From: a virus
Reading direction: 5' to 3' (one strand)
Virus record (IMG/VR): IMGVR_UViG_3300042988_000048
Location: 1-41,951 of that record
Length of the DNA stretch: 41,951 nucleotides
Both the position numbers and the translations under genes were made by a program. The number at the start of each line of letters is the position of its first letter. Position 1 is the first letter of the stretch. Positions 1 to 7,373 of this stretch are shown piece by piece. The notes beneath the pieces were generated by a model. The model saw only the letters and a list, made by a program, of their open reading frames with translations. It had not been told where the DNA came from and made no database searches.

Positions 1-96
1 TAGGGCCTCCATCACATACGTGCTGTTATTCCATGCTTTAATAAACTCTTCATTACTACTATCTTTAGGTTTATTATTTAATAATAGTTTATTCAT
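1..96 (-). CDS. Partial gene, probable scaffolding (capsid assembly) protein, N-terminus only
   Basis: An ATG at 96-94 opens a frame that stays open for 32 codons to the left edge; the protein begins MNKLLLNNKPKDSSNEEF. An AAAGG ribosome-binding sequence lies about eight bases upstream. It is the next leftward gene after the portal, which in T7-like phages is where the scaffolding protein sits, directly before the major capsid protein. The visible residues are too few to recognise a family, so the scaffold call rests on position only. The preceding 84 bp are almost pure A/T, unlike the tightly joined genes before it, which suggests separate transcription of the capsid genes. Confidence 0.5.
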   Translation of the reverse strand, partial: MNKLLLNNKPKDSSNEEFIKAWNNSTYVMEAL

Positions 97-180
97 TATA
101 TATACCTTTATATTATATATATATATTAATAATATATTAATACATTATATTTATATATATTATTATATATAATACACTAA
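97..180 (-). promoter_or_regulatory. Extremely AT-rich gap before the probable scaffold/capsid genes
   Basis: This 84-bp gap contains only a few G or C bases and is built from TATA and ATTA runs. It separates the portal stop codon from the start of the next leftward gene, while neighbouring late genes overlap or abut. Several TATAAT-like hexamers can be read on the minus strand, but the low complexity makes any single match meaningless. A strong promoter for the scaffold and capsid genes is a reasonable inference. The composition closely resembles the AT-rich block at 10060-10250. Confidence 0.35.
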
Positions 181-1947
181 TTATTGCATATTGTCAATAC
201 CCTGAGGCACAGGGCCTTCAGGACTTACGGCAGCTTCTGTTTGTACATCCTCAGACACTTGGTTTACCAAACGTTGTGTGTCAGCTTGTTCAAAGATTGC
301 AGCATTGTCTTGGACAATCTTATAGTTTTGCCAACCAAGGTTTTCTTCCAGAGCTTTGGCAATTGCTTTACCAGAGATGTGAGCAGCAACTGTAGGCATA
401 GCAGCAATAGCAGACATGGTTTGTGACAACTCTTGTACAAATCGTGCTTGTTCACCAAAGTGACGTGCACCAATTGGATAGAGTTTACCAGCAGCTGTTA
501 AGTCGGCTTTAGTAACTTCAACGTAAATTTCATTACCAAAGTCTTCATCCACAGCACGAATACGCTCAACACCTTCAAAGTTACGAATTGATTCTGCTAA
601 CATGCCGTTTAATAACGGTTCTAAGATGTTACGCTCAAACCAGCTCACCTTACTTTGGAAAATACGTCCTGCAGCGTTTTCTAGGCTCTGTACTTCGTAT
701 TTTGTCTTCTCCCCGGGGGTACGTATACCCATAGCCTGTTTAGGCGCTCCTGCAAGCTCTTCCATGCGTCCCATCAGCTCATTAATCTGTAGGTCTGCTT
801 GTAGGGCTGTTGCATCAGGTCGTAAGAATTCTACATCACCTTCATCACCAGTAAACACTGTAGCACCGGGTTCGTATTCAAACTCTTCAACAGTAGTGCC
901 TTTAACCTTCATAATTGGATAGGCAATAAGGTCAAACACGTCAGCCTTTAAGTTTTCCAAATGGTCAATGCGATATTGCATACCAACCAATTGGTCTAAA
1001 GGCCCTTGTGCCCAGAGGTTGTCTGTACGTAAGCGCCACCCACAATGGTACATAGGCTTGTGACCAGTCCACAATGGGTTGGGCTGTTTACGTAAAATCC
1101 ACTTTCTGTCGATAATTGTCACTAACTGGTTGCGTAAAAGCTGCTTCGTGTCAGGGTCATAGATATCACCCCAAAACTCCAATAGCTCAACCATGTCGCT
1201 ATCTAGGTATTCATCAGCACTACCAAAACCGTCAATCGCAATGTTAACTTCCTTTTTAAACTCAGGGTCGTCACGATAGTTTTGACGGAAAGACAATGCT
1301 TTGTCCATCACAGCCTTATTGTAGTTGAGAGCAGGTTTTGTCTCAATGTCGCTCATCAAGTCGCCAATTGATTTTAACATGCGTCTAACTACGGGAGTTT
1401 TGCTAAAATCTTCAGCTAACGGATTAAACACTAAGTCGTTAGGATTAATACGATAGGCTTTAGGGCCAATGTAGCGGTTTACAACATTACCATTGCTATC
1501 AGAAATAACATCACGCACATAATCGTATGTGACAATTACGTTACCATAGTCAATGTAGTCGTACACTAGCTGAGAAACAAGAAGCTGAAAGTTAGAAGCT
1601 TTTAACTTCTGTTTCATGTAGTTGGTGATAGCATAACGCTTTTTAGCCAACTCTGTATCTTTATCCGTCGATTCCCAGAAAAACCATGTTTCTGACGGAA
1701 ACAAAGCAGCCATGTAGTTGGCATGTAAGTTATCACGAATTTGTGTTAGCTTAGGAGTAACTGTTGAGTTCTTCCAAGGAAGCGCACTATTGCTTGTTTT
1801 ACGAGTGTCAGTGGCAAACAAATAATTACGTAACTCTTGTACGTCAGATTTCCACAAACTACGGGCACTATCCCAACGTACCCACATGTCTGCAATTTTG
1901 TTAGCCAACTTATCGTCGTTATAACCAACTTGAATATTTTCGTTCAT
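181..1947 (-). CDS. Portal (head-tail connector) protein
   Basis: A 588-residue protein of the size expected for a T7-type portal, the dodecameric ring at the capsid vertex through which DNA is packaged and to which the tail attaches. The N-terminal third carries patterns typical of these portals: an aromatic-rich stretch around NYMAALFPSETWFF, then a DYGNVIVTYDYV segment and an INPNDLVFNP segment. A region near residue 400 (ELAGAPKQAMGIRTPGEKT) also fits the family. It starts immediately after the large terminase stop with no gap, and the probable scaffold gene follows. Terminase-portal-scaffold order supports the call. The acidic, glutamine-rich C-terminus is probably flexible. Confidence 0.85.
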   Translation of the reverse strand: MNENIQVGYNDDKLANKIADMWVRWDSARSLWKSDVQELRNYLFATDTRKTSNSALPWKNSTVTPKLTQIRDNLHANYMAALFPSETWFFWESTDKDTELAKKRYAITNYMKQKLKASNFQLLVSQLVYDYIDYGNVIVTYDYVRDVISDSNGNVVNRYIGPKAYRINPNDLVFNPLAEDFSKTPVVRRMLKSIGDLMSDIETKPALNYNKAVMDKALSFRQNYRDDPEFKKEVNIAIDGFGSADEYLDSDMVELLEFWGDIYDPDTKQLLRNQLVTIIDRKWILRKQPNPLWTGHKPMYHCGWRLRTDNLWAQGPLDQLVGMQYRIDHLENLKADVFDLIAYPIMKVKGTTVEEFEYEPGATVFTGDEGDVEFLRPDATALQADLQINELMGRMEELAGAPKQAMGIRTPGEKTKYEVQSLENAAGRIFQSKVSWFERNILEPLLNGMLAESIRNFEGVERIRAVDEDFGNEIYVEVTKADLTAAGKLYPIGARHFGEQARFVQELSQTMSAIAAMPTVAAHISGKAIAKALEENLGWQNYKIVQDNAAIFEQADTQRLVNQVSEDVQTEAAVSPEGPVPQGIDNMQ

Positions 1948-3474
1948 TTAGTAACTTACGCCTCCGAATTTACTGTTAAAAGCTACCACGTTTGTACGTT
2001 TACCCCATGTGCGGTTGCTCATAGGTGCTTTACAAATCTCAACGCAAGAGGCTAAAGCGTCTTTAACGTCATCGTGTTCTGGGTTGTTCATCATCAACTC
2101 TTCTTCTAAGATTTGACAATTACCGCCTTTGTAATGCCAGATTTGATTGTTGGTATACCTAGGTTCTAGAATAGCAGCAATACGTTCTGCCTTACTCATT
2201 GTCTTAGGTGGGTTGTATTCATCAATGGTGAAGACAATTGACTGATTACGCATGTAGTCTTTAAACTGACCTACAATGAGCCGTTGAGCTGCTACCACTT
2301 CACAACGCATCTTTTTAAAGCGCCATTTACGATATACTTGCTCAGCCTTTTCATACATCACAGAAATCTTATTTGTCTTGAATCTGTCGATATCTAGCAC
2401 GTAATAGTTGTTATCTTCGTCAACTCCTACAACTGCAATAACCGTGTAGTCAGACTTGTGTCCGATTGTATAGGCGAAATCCATTGCTGCGTACACGTGG
2501 AGAAGCTTATCACCAAAATACCAAGCACCACTAAAATTCTCAATTTTATCTCGCTCGTAATAGTTGAACCTAGAACGGTCAATAAGCTGTGTTTCTACAG
2601 CGTTAGGGTTGTTATAATACTGAGCATAAAACTGAGTTACGTCGAGGTATTTAGCTTTCTTACGAGCTAGTTCTTTAGCATCAAACCCAAAGGTCTTACC
2701 ATCTGTACGTCGTTGCTTAGGCCAGAGAAACTCACCGTTTGTCTCAACTACTTTCTCAAAGATTTCGTAAACTTCGTTTTCAATCTCTTCGTCAGTTTCG
2801 TCGTTGAAGTAAACTTCAGTCATCTCCATCATGTCTTTGTACAAGTCACCGGGATGGTAGCGAGTACCTACAGCCCACTCTTTAGCACCTGTAGATTCGA
2901 TAGAAGATAGTTGTGAGTAGAATGCCCTAACTTGGTCACGACCTAATTGTGTGTATGCGTTATCAGGAACTACAACGTCGTCTAGCACAGCTACGTTACA
3001 GTGTAAACCTGTTACGTTAGCAGTGATACCTGCAGCCTTAACTGTGGCATCACGAACACCTTCTGCTTTACGCTTAGGGTGGTCTACAGAGATTTCATCT
3101 ACGCTCCAACGCTCTCGTTTACCTTCGTTTTCGTTAACCATCTCAGGCCAATAGAAACGATAAATGTCAGACAATAAGATATCTTTAACGGCTTTTAACT
3201 GCTTTTCAGCTAAGTTGGCAGTAGCTGATACGTATAAGATTGTTGTCTCAGGATACTTGGTAATCCACCATGCAACCCTATAGGCAATCATTGCTGACTT
3301 CTGGTGGTCACGTGGAAGCAACACTAGTTGGTTGTCTTTGTGACCTTCTCGCTGCCACCAGTGACACAATTCCTCATGTACTACACCTAACATACGATGT
3401 GGTGCAATGAGTTTAATAAAGGTTAACAGGTCAGCTTCCGCTGCCTGTTTAATAAGTTCTTTTTCAGTTACCAT
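1948..3474 (-). CDS. terL: Terminase large subunit (packaging ATPase and nuclease)
   Basis: A 508-residue protein that would power DNA packaging into the prohead and cut the concatemer. The N-terminal ATPase domain shows a degenerate Walker A (LLPRDHQKSA, about residues 52-61) and a Walker B with catalytic acid (VAVLDD, ending near 166). A coupling-type motif (YVSATANLAEKQ) lies between them. The C-terminal RNase H-fold nuclease shows an AAMDFAYT acid around residue 332 and a DDVKDALA acid near 480. The start overlaps the preceding small gene by 7 nt and the stop abuts the portal start. Confidence 0.93.
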   Translation of the reverse strand: MVTEKELIKQAAEADLLTFIKLIAPHRMLGVVHEELCHWWQREGHKDNQLVLLPRDHQKSAMIAYRVAWWITKYPETTILYVSATANLAEKQLKAVKDILLSDIYRFYWPEMVNENEGKRERWSVDEISVDHPKRKAEGVRDATVKAAGITANVTGLHCNVAVLDDVVVPDNAYTQLGRDQVRAFYSQLSSIESTGAKEWAVGTRYHPGDLYKDMMEMTEVYFNDETDEEIENEVYEIFEKVVETNGEFLWPKQRRTDGKTFGFDAKELARKKAKYLDVTQFYAQYYNNPNAVETQLIDRSRFNYYERDKIENFSGAWYFGDKLLHVYAAMDFAYTIGHKSDYTVIAVVGVDEDNNYYVLDIDRFKTNKISVMYEKAEQVYRKWRFKKMRCEVVAAQRLIVGQFKDYMRNQSIVFTIDEYNPPKTMSKAERIAAILEPRYTNNQIWHYKGGNCQILEEELMMNNPEHDDVKDALASCVEICKAPMSNRTWGKRTNVVAFNSKFGGVSY

Positions 3475-3725
3475 TTAACTTTGTCAGCCCAGTAAGCAGC
3501 ACTCATTTTGCCTTTAGCAATGTTAGAAGCATGTCGTGCTTTGAAACTCTTTTGTCGTGCAGTAGGTTGTTTATCACCTGTAACACCTTGTTGACCAAAA
3601 CGAATTGTCTTAATCTTATCGCCTTCTTTAGCCACTACAACGTGGCTTTTAGTAGGATGGCTAGGTGTGCGCTTAGGCTTGTTATAACCAGATACACCTG
3701 CGTTCTTTAAACGTGCGTCTTTCAT
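3468..3725 (-). CDS. Small basic protein of unknown function next to terminase
   Basis: An 85-residue, lysine- and arginine-rich protein. The pattern IRFGQQGVTGD followed by a KSFKARHASNIAKGKMSAAYWADKVKW-type ending resembles small proteins often seen beside terminase genes in environmental podoviruses; I recognise the pattern but not a function. The aromatic, basic C-terminus could bind nucleic acid. It overlaps the HNH gene before it by 4 nt and terminase after it by 7 nt, so it is probably co-translated with packaging genes. Confidence 0.7.
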   Translation of the reverse strand: MKDARLKNAGVSGYNKPKRTPSHPTKSHVVVAKEGDKIKTIRFGQQGVTGDKQPTARQKSFKARHASNIAKGKMSAAYWADKVKW

Positions 3726-3991
3726 TTCATAGCTCCATTTTTCTTACGGGCAAAACTGCGGTTGCTACTCTTGCTTACAGCACGTAAATTAGACCTGCTG
3801 TTACTGCCGCCTTTGCTTAGTGGCTTCTTATGGTCTACATCCTTACCGTCGCCTTTGCTAACCTTACCTTCAGCTTCCATTTGACGACGTGCATTGTTAC
3901 GTTTAGCTCGGTCTTTCTTTACGCTATCCTTACCGTCATACTTCTCATATTGAGCTTTATAGTCACGCTTACCGTTCTTCATATAAGGCAT
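3722..3991 (-). CDS. Small HNH-type endonuclease
   Basis: An 89-residue protein with a compact HNH motif in its C-terminal half: VDHKKPLSKGGSN, then SNLRAV and NRSFARKK, which fits the D-H, N and N/H positions of minimal HNH nucleases. The N-terminus is very basic. HNH proteins encoded next to terminase are known in other phages (for example HK97 gp74), where they assist packaging cleavage. That role is plausible here because the gene is embedded between a probable small terminase and the large terminase. A free-standing homing-type nuclease is the alternative. Confidence 0.75.
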   Translation of the reverse strand: MPYMKNGKRDYKAQYEKYDGKDSVKKDRAKRNNARRQMEAEGKVSKGDGKDVDHKKPLSKGGSNSRSNLRAVSKSSNRSFARKKNGAMK

Positions 3992-4470
3992 TAACGCTTA
4001 CCTCCCATAACAATACCTAAACGAGCCATATCACCCGCAATACGCCCTGTTGGTACAGGAGCCTCTTCCACCACCTTTGTAGGTCTTCCTACGGGCTTCT
4101 TAGGCTCTGCAGAGGCATAACCTTTGTCAGCAAGCCACTTCGCTGCTGCTGTACCACCGGGAAGCTTAGCATGTTGTTTCATTTGAGCAATAGCTTCAGA
4201 ACGTAACTTAACTTCTAGCTCTGCTTGCCACTTATCCACATGTTGTTTAATTAATGGATGGTTACGCACTTCCTGCCAGTGTTCCCAATCGCCTAATAGC
4301 TCCATAGCTGGGCGATATTCTGATGGGTCACGACATTCTAAGAACATCTCTTTCCAAAAGTCTAAGTCGTAAACAGGTTTAAATTTAACATCTGGACGTG
4401 CAAATTCCTTGAATAAACCAAGAACAACTCTCTTACCACTGGCATCTCTGAATTTAGTTTTGTCAACCAT
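3991..4470 (-). CDS. Candidate terminase small subunit
   Basis: A 159-residue protein two genes upstream of the large terminase. It has an acidic, tryptophan-rich middle (AMELLGDWEHWQEVRNHP), a long helical stretch (KWQAELEVKLRSEAIAQMKQ) and a KLPGGTAAAKWLADKGYA segment, followed by a charged KPVGRPTK tail. The AAKWLADKGY pattern and the length fit small terminase subunits that recognise phage DNA and regulate the large subunit. No clear helix-turn-helix is visible at the N-terminus, so the assignment leans on position and general resemblance. It overlaps the preceding gene by 8 nt. Confidence 0.55.
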   Translation of the reverse strand: MVDKTKFRDASGKRVVLGLFKEFARPDVKFKPVYDLDFWKEMFLECRDPSEYRPAMELLGDWEHWQEVRNHPLIKQHVDKWQAELEVKLRSEAIAQMKQHAKLPGGTAAAKWLADKGYASAEPKKPVGRPTKVVEEAPVPTGRIAGDMARLGIVMGGKR

Positions 4471-4696
4471 TTAATTCTCTCACTTCTCTAATCATGCCTC
4501 TAGGTATTTGGCTTCTTGTGCCTACAATGTCGTCATAAAACGCATTAGTTAGTACAATACCTTCCGGCCCATCATATAAAATATAACCTACTTGTTCAAC
4601 TAAGACAGGCTCATAAATGAAGCTGTCGTCATGCTCATTCCAAGGTGTAGTGTCTAAAACACACGCATCTTCCCACACAACGACAACTGGATTCAT
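4463..4696 (-). CDS. Unknown 77-residue acidic protein
   Basis: I do not recognise a family. The protein is short, acidic and rich in aromatic and valine residues (N-terminus MNPVVVVWEDACVLD), with no membrane segment or metal-binding cluster. Its start overlaps the stop of the gene before it (ATGA), and it overlaps the candidate small terminase by 8 nt, so it is firmly part of the packaging/lysis transcript. Its location between endolysin and packaging genes gives no clear clue to function. Confidence 0.65.
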   Translation of the reverse strand: MNPVVVVWEDACVLDTTPWNEHDDSFIYEPVLVEQVGYILYDGPEGIVLTNAFYDDIVGTRSQIPRGMIREVRELNG

Positions 4697-4860
4697 TTTT
4701 TAGCCCTATTCTTTGCAGTACGTTGACCACGCTTAGGCATTTCTTTATCAGCCTTAGACATGGCAATAGCAATTGCTTGCTTTTGAGGTTTACCTTCGTG
4801 CATTAAGGTTTTAATGTTTTTACTCACTATCTTCTGTGAGCGTCCTTTAGCTAATGGCAT
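4693..4860 (-). CDS. Small conserved basic phage protein (55 residues)
   Basis: The ATG at 4860-4858 opens a 55-codon frame ending at 4693, where its TGA overlaps the next ATG. The protein begins MPLAKGRSQKIVSKNI and continues with a GKPQKQAIAIAMSKA segment, then a lysine/arginine-rich tail. This short K/S/Q pattern followed by an alanine-isoleucine helix recurs in many phages as a small protein of unknown role; I know the pattern but no function. It directly follows the endolysin (start and stop share one base), so it is translated from the same message. Confidence 0.8.
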   Translation of the reverse strand: MPLAKGRSQKIVSKNIKTLMHEGKPQKQAIAIAMSKADKEMPKRGQRTAKNRAKK

Positions 4861-5327
4861 TATTTGTGTAAGCCTTTTAAGTAAACTGTTTTACCATCTT
4901 GCATAACAGCTGTTAAAACTTCACACTTGAGGTTATTCTCATCGTATGACACATGCACCCAACCGCTGTCTGGAATACCTTGTTTGTAAAATTCCAAAAT
5001 AACTTGTGTAAACTTGTAATTGTCTACAATGTATTGTGCCAAATCACCGTTAGCTACACCTGCAATTTCAATGTCAGCTGCTTGTCCTTTACAGTGGTCT
5101 GAAGTGCGTGAACCTCGTACTGCAGCGTTAACATCAGGAGCACGATAGCCACTATTAACTGTTACAGACTTGCCATAATGTGTGCGTACAGGCTGTATAA
5201 TGTTATCTACTAGCTTTTGTAAACAAGCAATCACTTCTGGAGTAGGAGTATTGTCTAAACCAAAACGAATAGCTGTGTCGCTTTTAGTAAATTCTTTTAA
5301 TGAGAAGTTTGCTGAGAGTTGTGTCAT
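4860..5327 (-). CDS. Endolysin, peptidase M15 (D-Ala-D-Ala carboxypeptidase-like)
   Basis: A 155-residue zinc peptidase of the M15 type, expected to cut peptide crosslinks of the host cell wall at lysis. The zinc ligands are visible as SDHCKGQAADIE (His78, Asp85) and WVHVS (His125). The N-terminal NFSLKEFTKSDTA and VNSGYRAPDVNAAV segments are also typical of this group. There is no signal peptide, so export would need a holin, and a holin-like gene lies immediately upstream with a 4-nt overlap. Length and motifs are intact. Confidence 0.9.
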   Translation of the reverse strand: MTQLSANFSLKEFTKSDTAIRFGLDNTPTPEVIACLQKLVDNIIQPVRTHYGKSVTVNSGYRAPDVNAAVRGSRTSDHCKGQAADIEIAGVANGDLAQYIVDNYKFTQVILEFYKQGIPDSGWVHVSYDENNLKCEVLTAVMQDGKTVYLKGLHK

Positions 5328-5815
5328 TTTTTAAGTCCTTTAATTTCAGCACTCTTGTCTTTACTACCTTGACTACTACCAAAGTAAAAACCTAGCACTT
5401 GTGTTGCTGCACTAGTAATAAAACCTAATGCGTAGATAATGATGTTTTCTTGACTGTCTGGAATGTTAACAAAGATGAGAACACCAACTAATAAGAAAGC
5501 TAAACCAACTGTACCTAATGCTAGGATAGGTGGTGTAATCTTTTCTAGCATAATGGCGTTTGCACTTGTAGCAATTGCCATATGTGCCTCACGAGCAGAA
5601 GCTCTATCCTCATTCTCAAGTTTAAGCTTCTCTAAGTCAATTTCAGCTAGTTTTTGGGCTGCATTAGGGTCAGACTGAATAGCTGCTGTAACAGCCTCTA
5701 CAGTGTCTGCTACACCTAATTTATCAGCCATAGCTGACACAGCCTTACCTGCTAGTGGGCCAGCAACAACAGTTGCTAATGCTGGCGCTACACTTTTAAG
5801 TAATTCACTCAGCAT
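5324..5815 (-). CDS. Holin-like membrane protein (3TM/HP1-type)
   Basis: A 163-residue protein with an alanine-rich N-terminal helix (APALATVVAGPLAGKAVSAM), a charged linker rich in E, K and D, then two strong membrane segments around residues 95-115 and 125-145 (ILALGTVGLAFLLVGVLIF and IIYALGFITSAATQVLGF). The tail is charged. This arrangement matches the 3TM_holin-type proteins that pair with endolysins. The gene overlaps the endolysin by 4 nt and the preceding membrane gene by 11 nt. Holin function is inferred from topology and position. Confidence 0.75.
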   Translation of the reverse strand: MLSELLKSVAPALATVVAGPLAGKAVSAMADKLGVADTVEAVTAAIQSDPNAAQKLAEIDLEKLKLENEDRASAREAHMAIATSANAIMLEKITPPILALGTVGLAFLLVGVLIFVNIPDSQENIIIYALGFITSAATQVLGFYFGSSQGSKDKSAEIKGLKK

Positions 5816-6092
5816 TTTTCTCTACCGCAGGAGCACTGCCTTTACGACCAGAGATAGCGCCCATAGCACCAACACCCATAAAGGCAATAGCTTTTAGAAT
5901 CTCTAGGAACACAGCATCAATAGGAGCTAAATCACCTGTTTGCTCTTCAAAGCCAATTAGCCATAACACACCAAAGGCAATAATCATAACCATACAGGTA
6001 ATTGAACGAACAACGAAACTCCATGTTCTGACTTCAATTTCTTGTTCGGTTAGTGCTGGACGGTTAATCCATTGTTGAATGAGTTCTTTCAT
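5805..6092 (-). CDS. Small two-TM membrane protein of the lysis cassette
   Basis: A 95-residue protein. The start at 6092 is chosen over an upstream GTG because AGGAG lies five bases before this ATG. After a hydrophilic N-terminus (MKELIQQWINRPALTEQEIE) come two membrane segments, SITCMVMIIAFGVLWLIGF and a glycine/alanine-rich second one, then a short charged tail. It sits between a 51-residue membrane protein (ATGA overlap) and the holin-like gene. A second holin, an antiholin or another lysis accessory is possible. I cannot choose between these. Confidence 0.7.
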   Translation of the reverse strand: MKELIQQWINRPALTEQEIEVRTWSFVVRSITCMVMIIAFGVLWLIGFEEQTGDLAPIDAVFLEILKAIAFMGVGAMGAISGRKGSAPAVEKNAE

Positions 6093-6244
6093 TTGTTCTC
6101 CTGTGATGCAGAGCACATGGCTACTGCTTTGTTTACTTTGATATACAAGTGTAGTTCAAAAGGCAAAATGATGCACCATAACAGTGTCATCACAATTAAA
6201 AAACTTATGTATTTGCTATCACTATCGCTGCCATTAGTCCCCAT
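6089..6244 (-). CDS. Very small single-TM protein (51 residues)
   Basis: An ATG at 6244-6242 opens a 51-codon frame ending in a TGA that overlaps the next gene's start (ATGA), the junction used throughout this operon. The protein has a polar N-terminus (MGTNGSDSDSKY), one hydrophobic segment of about 22 residues (ISFLIVMTLLWCIILPF and following) and a short C-terminal tail. It overlaps the 3' end of the preceding gene by 40 nt in another frame. The upstream ribosome-binding sequence (GGCGG, three to four bases away) is poor. Size and place suggest a lysis accessory such as a spanin component or antiholin, unproven. Confidence 0.55.
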   Translation of the reverse strand: MGTNGSDSDSKYISFLIVMTLLWCIILPFELHLYIKVNKAVAMCSASQENK

Positions 6245-6909
6245 GTTTCCGCCGTTATAAGTATTACTATTGCTGCTATAGCTAAACGCTTATGACGCTT
6301 GGCTTCTTGTTTGGCTTTAAGAGCCTGTGCTTCTTTCTTTTTTCGGAGAGCTACTAGTCTAGCTGCTTCTTGTTGTTCTTGAATGATGCCTACACGTTTA
6401 ACAACTTTAGTGTACAAATCACCTAAGTCACCACCAATTTGATAAACCATTGTTTCTCGAATTTGCTTTTGAAGTTTTGCAACTTCAGTCATGGCATATT
6501 CAATATCCACACTACTACTTAACAACTCAGCGTCTGTCTTAGCATCTAAACTGTGTAACTCTGCATCAGCAAGTTTCTGTTTAAGCTGAGACATGCAATT
6601 GAAGAATATTTTAAGTTGAGCAATAATGTCTAACGTTATATTTAGCTCGTCATATTCTACCGGAGCAACTTTCTGTTTCTTCGCTTTCTCAGGAACAACC
6701 GTAGGCGGAATGACATGTGTTTCCTTTACACCAAAGAGTTTAGACTTTATAAAAGCCCAAACTCCTGTAACTTCTTTAGCAATTCCCTGTACTTCATCAA
6801 ATGTTGCTTTTGCTTTTAGTACGGTGCCTTTGTATTCTTTATAAAGCTCACAACCCTGCTGGATAGCCGACACAGCAGCATTGGCAGCAGCAAGGATTGC
6901 AAGAGGCAT
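6205..6909 (-). CDS. Membrane-anchored coiled-coil protein of unknown function
   Basis: A 234-residue protein with an alanine-rich hydrophobic N-terminus (MPLAILAAANAAVSAIQQG), a middle of long charged helices likely to form coiled coils, a very basic segment (RKKKEAQALKAKQEAKRHKR) and a C-terminal membrane segment (LAIAAIVILITAETWGLMAA). The positive charge before the last membrane segment suggests the bulk is cytoplasmic. Related-looking proteins occur between tail fibre and lysis genes in T7-like phages, without known function. A role in lysis or membrane attachment is plausible. Confidence 0.65.
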   Translation of the reverse strand: MPLAILAAANAAVSAIQQGCELYKEYKGTVLKAKATFDEVQGIAKEVTGVWAFIKSKLFGVKETHVIPPTVVPEKAKKQKVAPVEYDELNITLDIIAQLKIFFNCMSQLKQKLADAELHSLDAKTDAELLSSSVDIEYAMTEVAKLQKQIRETMVYQIGGDLGDLYTKVVKRVGIIQEQQEAARLVALRKKKEAQALKAKQEAKRHKRLAIAAIVILITAETWGLMAAIVIANT

Positions 6910-6910
6910 A

Positions 6911-7102
6911 TTAGTCCTTTATGTCTTTATAAATTTGATACACTTTATGACCAATCATTAGTGTGGTATAAATAAGAGTAGCCCATAAGACAAGCTCACT
7001 TACTTGATATCCAGCCACAGTAGCTAAACTAATTGTGACAGGAGGTGCTGCTTTAGTTGCCAAAGCTATCCCTGTGTCTGTTGTTACGTATTCTGTAGAC
7101 AT
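6911..7102 (-). CDS. Small one-TM protein, candidate class II-type holin
   Basis: A 63-residue protein with a polar N-terminus, a hydrophobic stretch around residues 33-52 (VSELVLWATLIYTTLMIGHK) and a lysine-rich end (QIYKDIKD). Its size, topology and position just after the tail fibre genes resemble small T7-type holins (gp17.5). The window has another holin-like gene beside the endolysin, so only one may be the true holin. No clear ribosome-binding sequence precedes the start; the 14-bp gap upstream is AT-rich. Confidence 0.6.
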   Translation of the reverse strand: MSTEYVTTDTGIALATKAAPPVTISLATVAGYQVSELVLWATLIYTTLMIGHKVYQIYKDIKD

Positions 7103-7116
7103 TTATATTTTATTAT

Positions 7117-7371
7117 TTACTGTGGTTTTGGGTACTTTGCTTTTACAGCAAAACAATCTGCAATATATTTGGTAATTTGAGCATGGTCGTTTTTAACAAT
7201 TCCGTCCAAGTAGTCCTCCATAGGAGGATACTCAGCAGCTCGTTGAAACTTATACTTTTTAGCTTTAGCAGCCTCAGTAGCAATGATATGTGCTTGTAAT
7301 TCTTCACCAACTAAAGGTACTCGTGTTTCTTCACCAGTAACACCATCTACAAAAACTTTATAATATTCCAT
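7117..7371 (-). CDS. Small tail-fibre-associated protein (XkdW-like pattern)
   Basis: An 84-residue protein directly following the tail fibre gene (2-bp gap). It contains a RAAEYPPMEDYLDGIVKND segment and ends with CFAVKAKYPKPQ. The A-x-YPPxxDxLD pattern occurs in small proteins encoded after tail or fibre genes (XkdW-like and fibre assembly-associated proteins), and I base the call on that. A chaperone or minor fibre role is possible; no enzyme motif is visible. Confidence 0.6.
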   Translation of the reverse strand: MEYYKVFVDGVTGEETRVPLVGEELQAHIIATEAAKAKKYKFQRAAEYPPMEDYLDGIVKNDHAQITKYIADCFAVKAKYPKPQ

Positions 7372-7373
7372 TT

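Noticed and set aside
602-922. Open frames of 60-150 codons opposite the virion genes (for example at 602-922, 7762-8211, 35806-36177)
   Set aside because: They lie antisense to strongly supported genes, have no ribosome-binding sites or neighbours in an operon, and follow the codon structure of the opposite strand.
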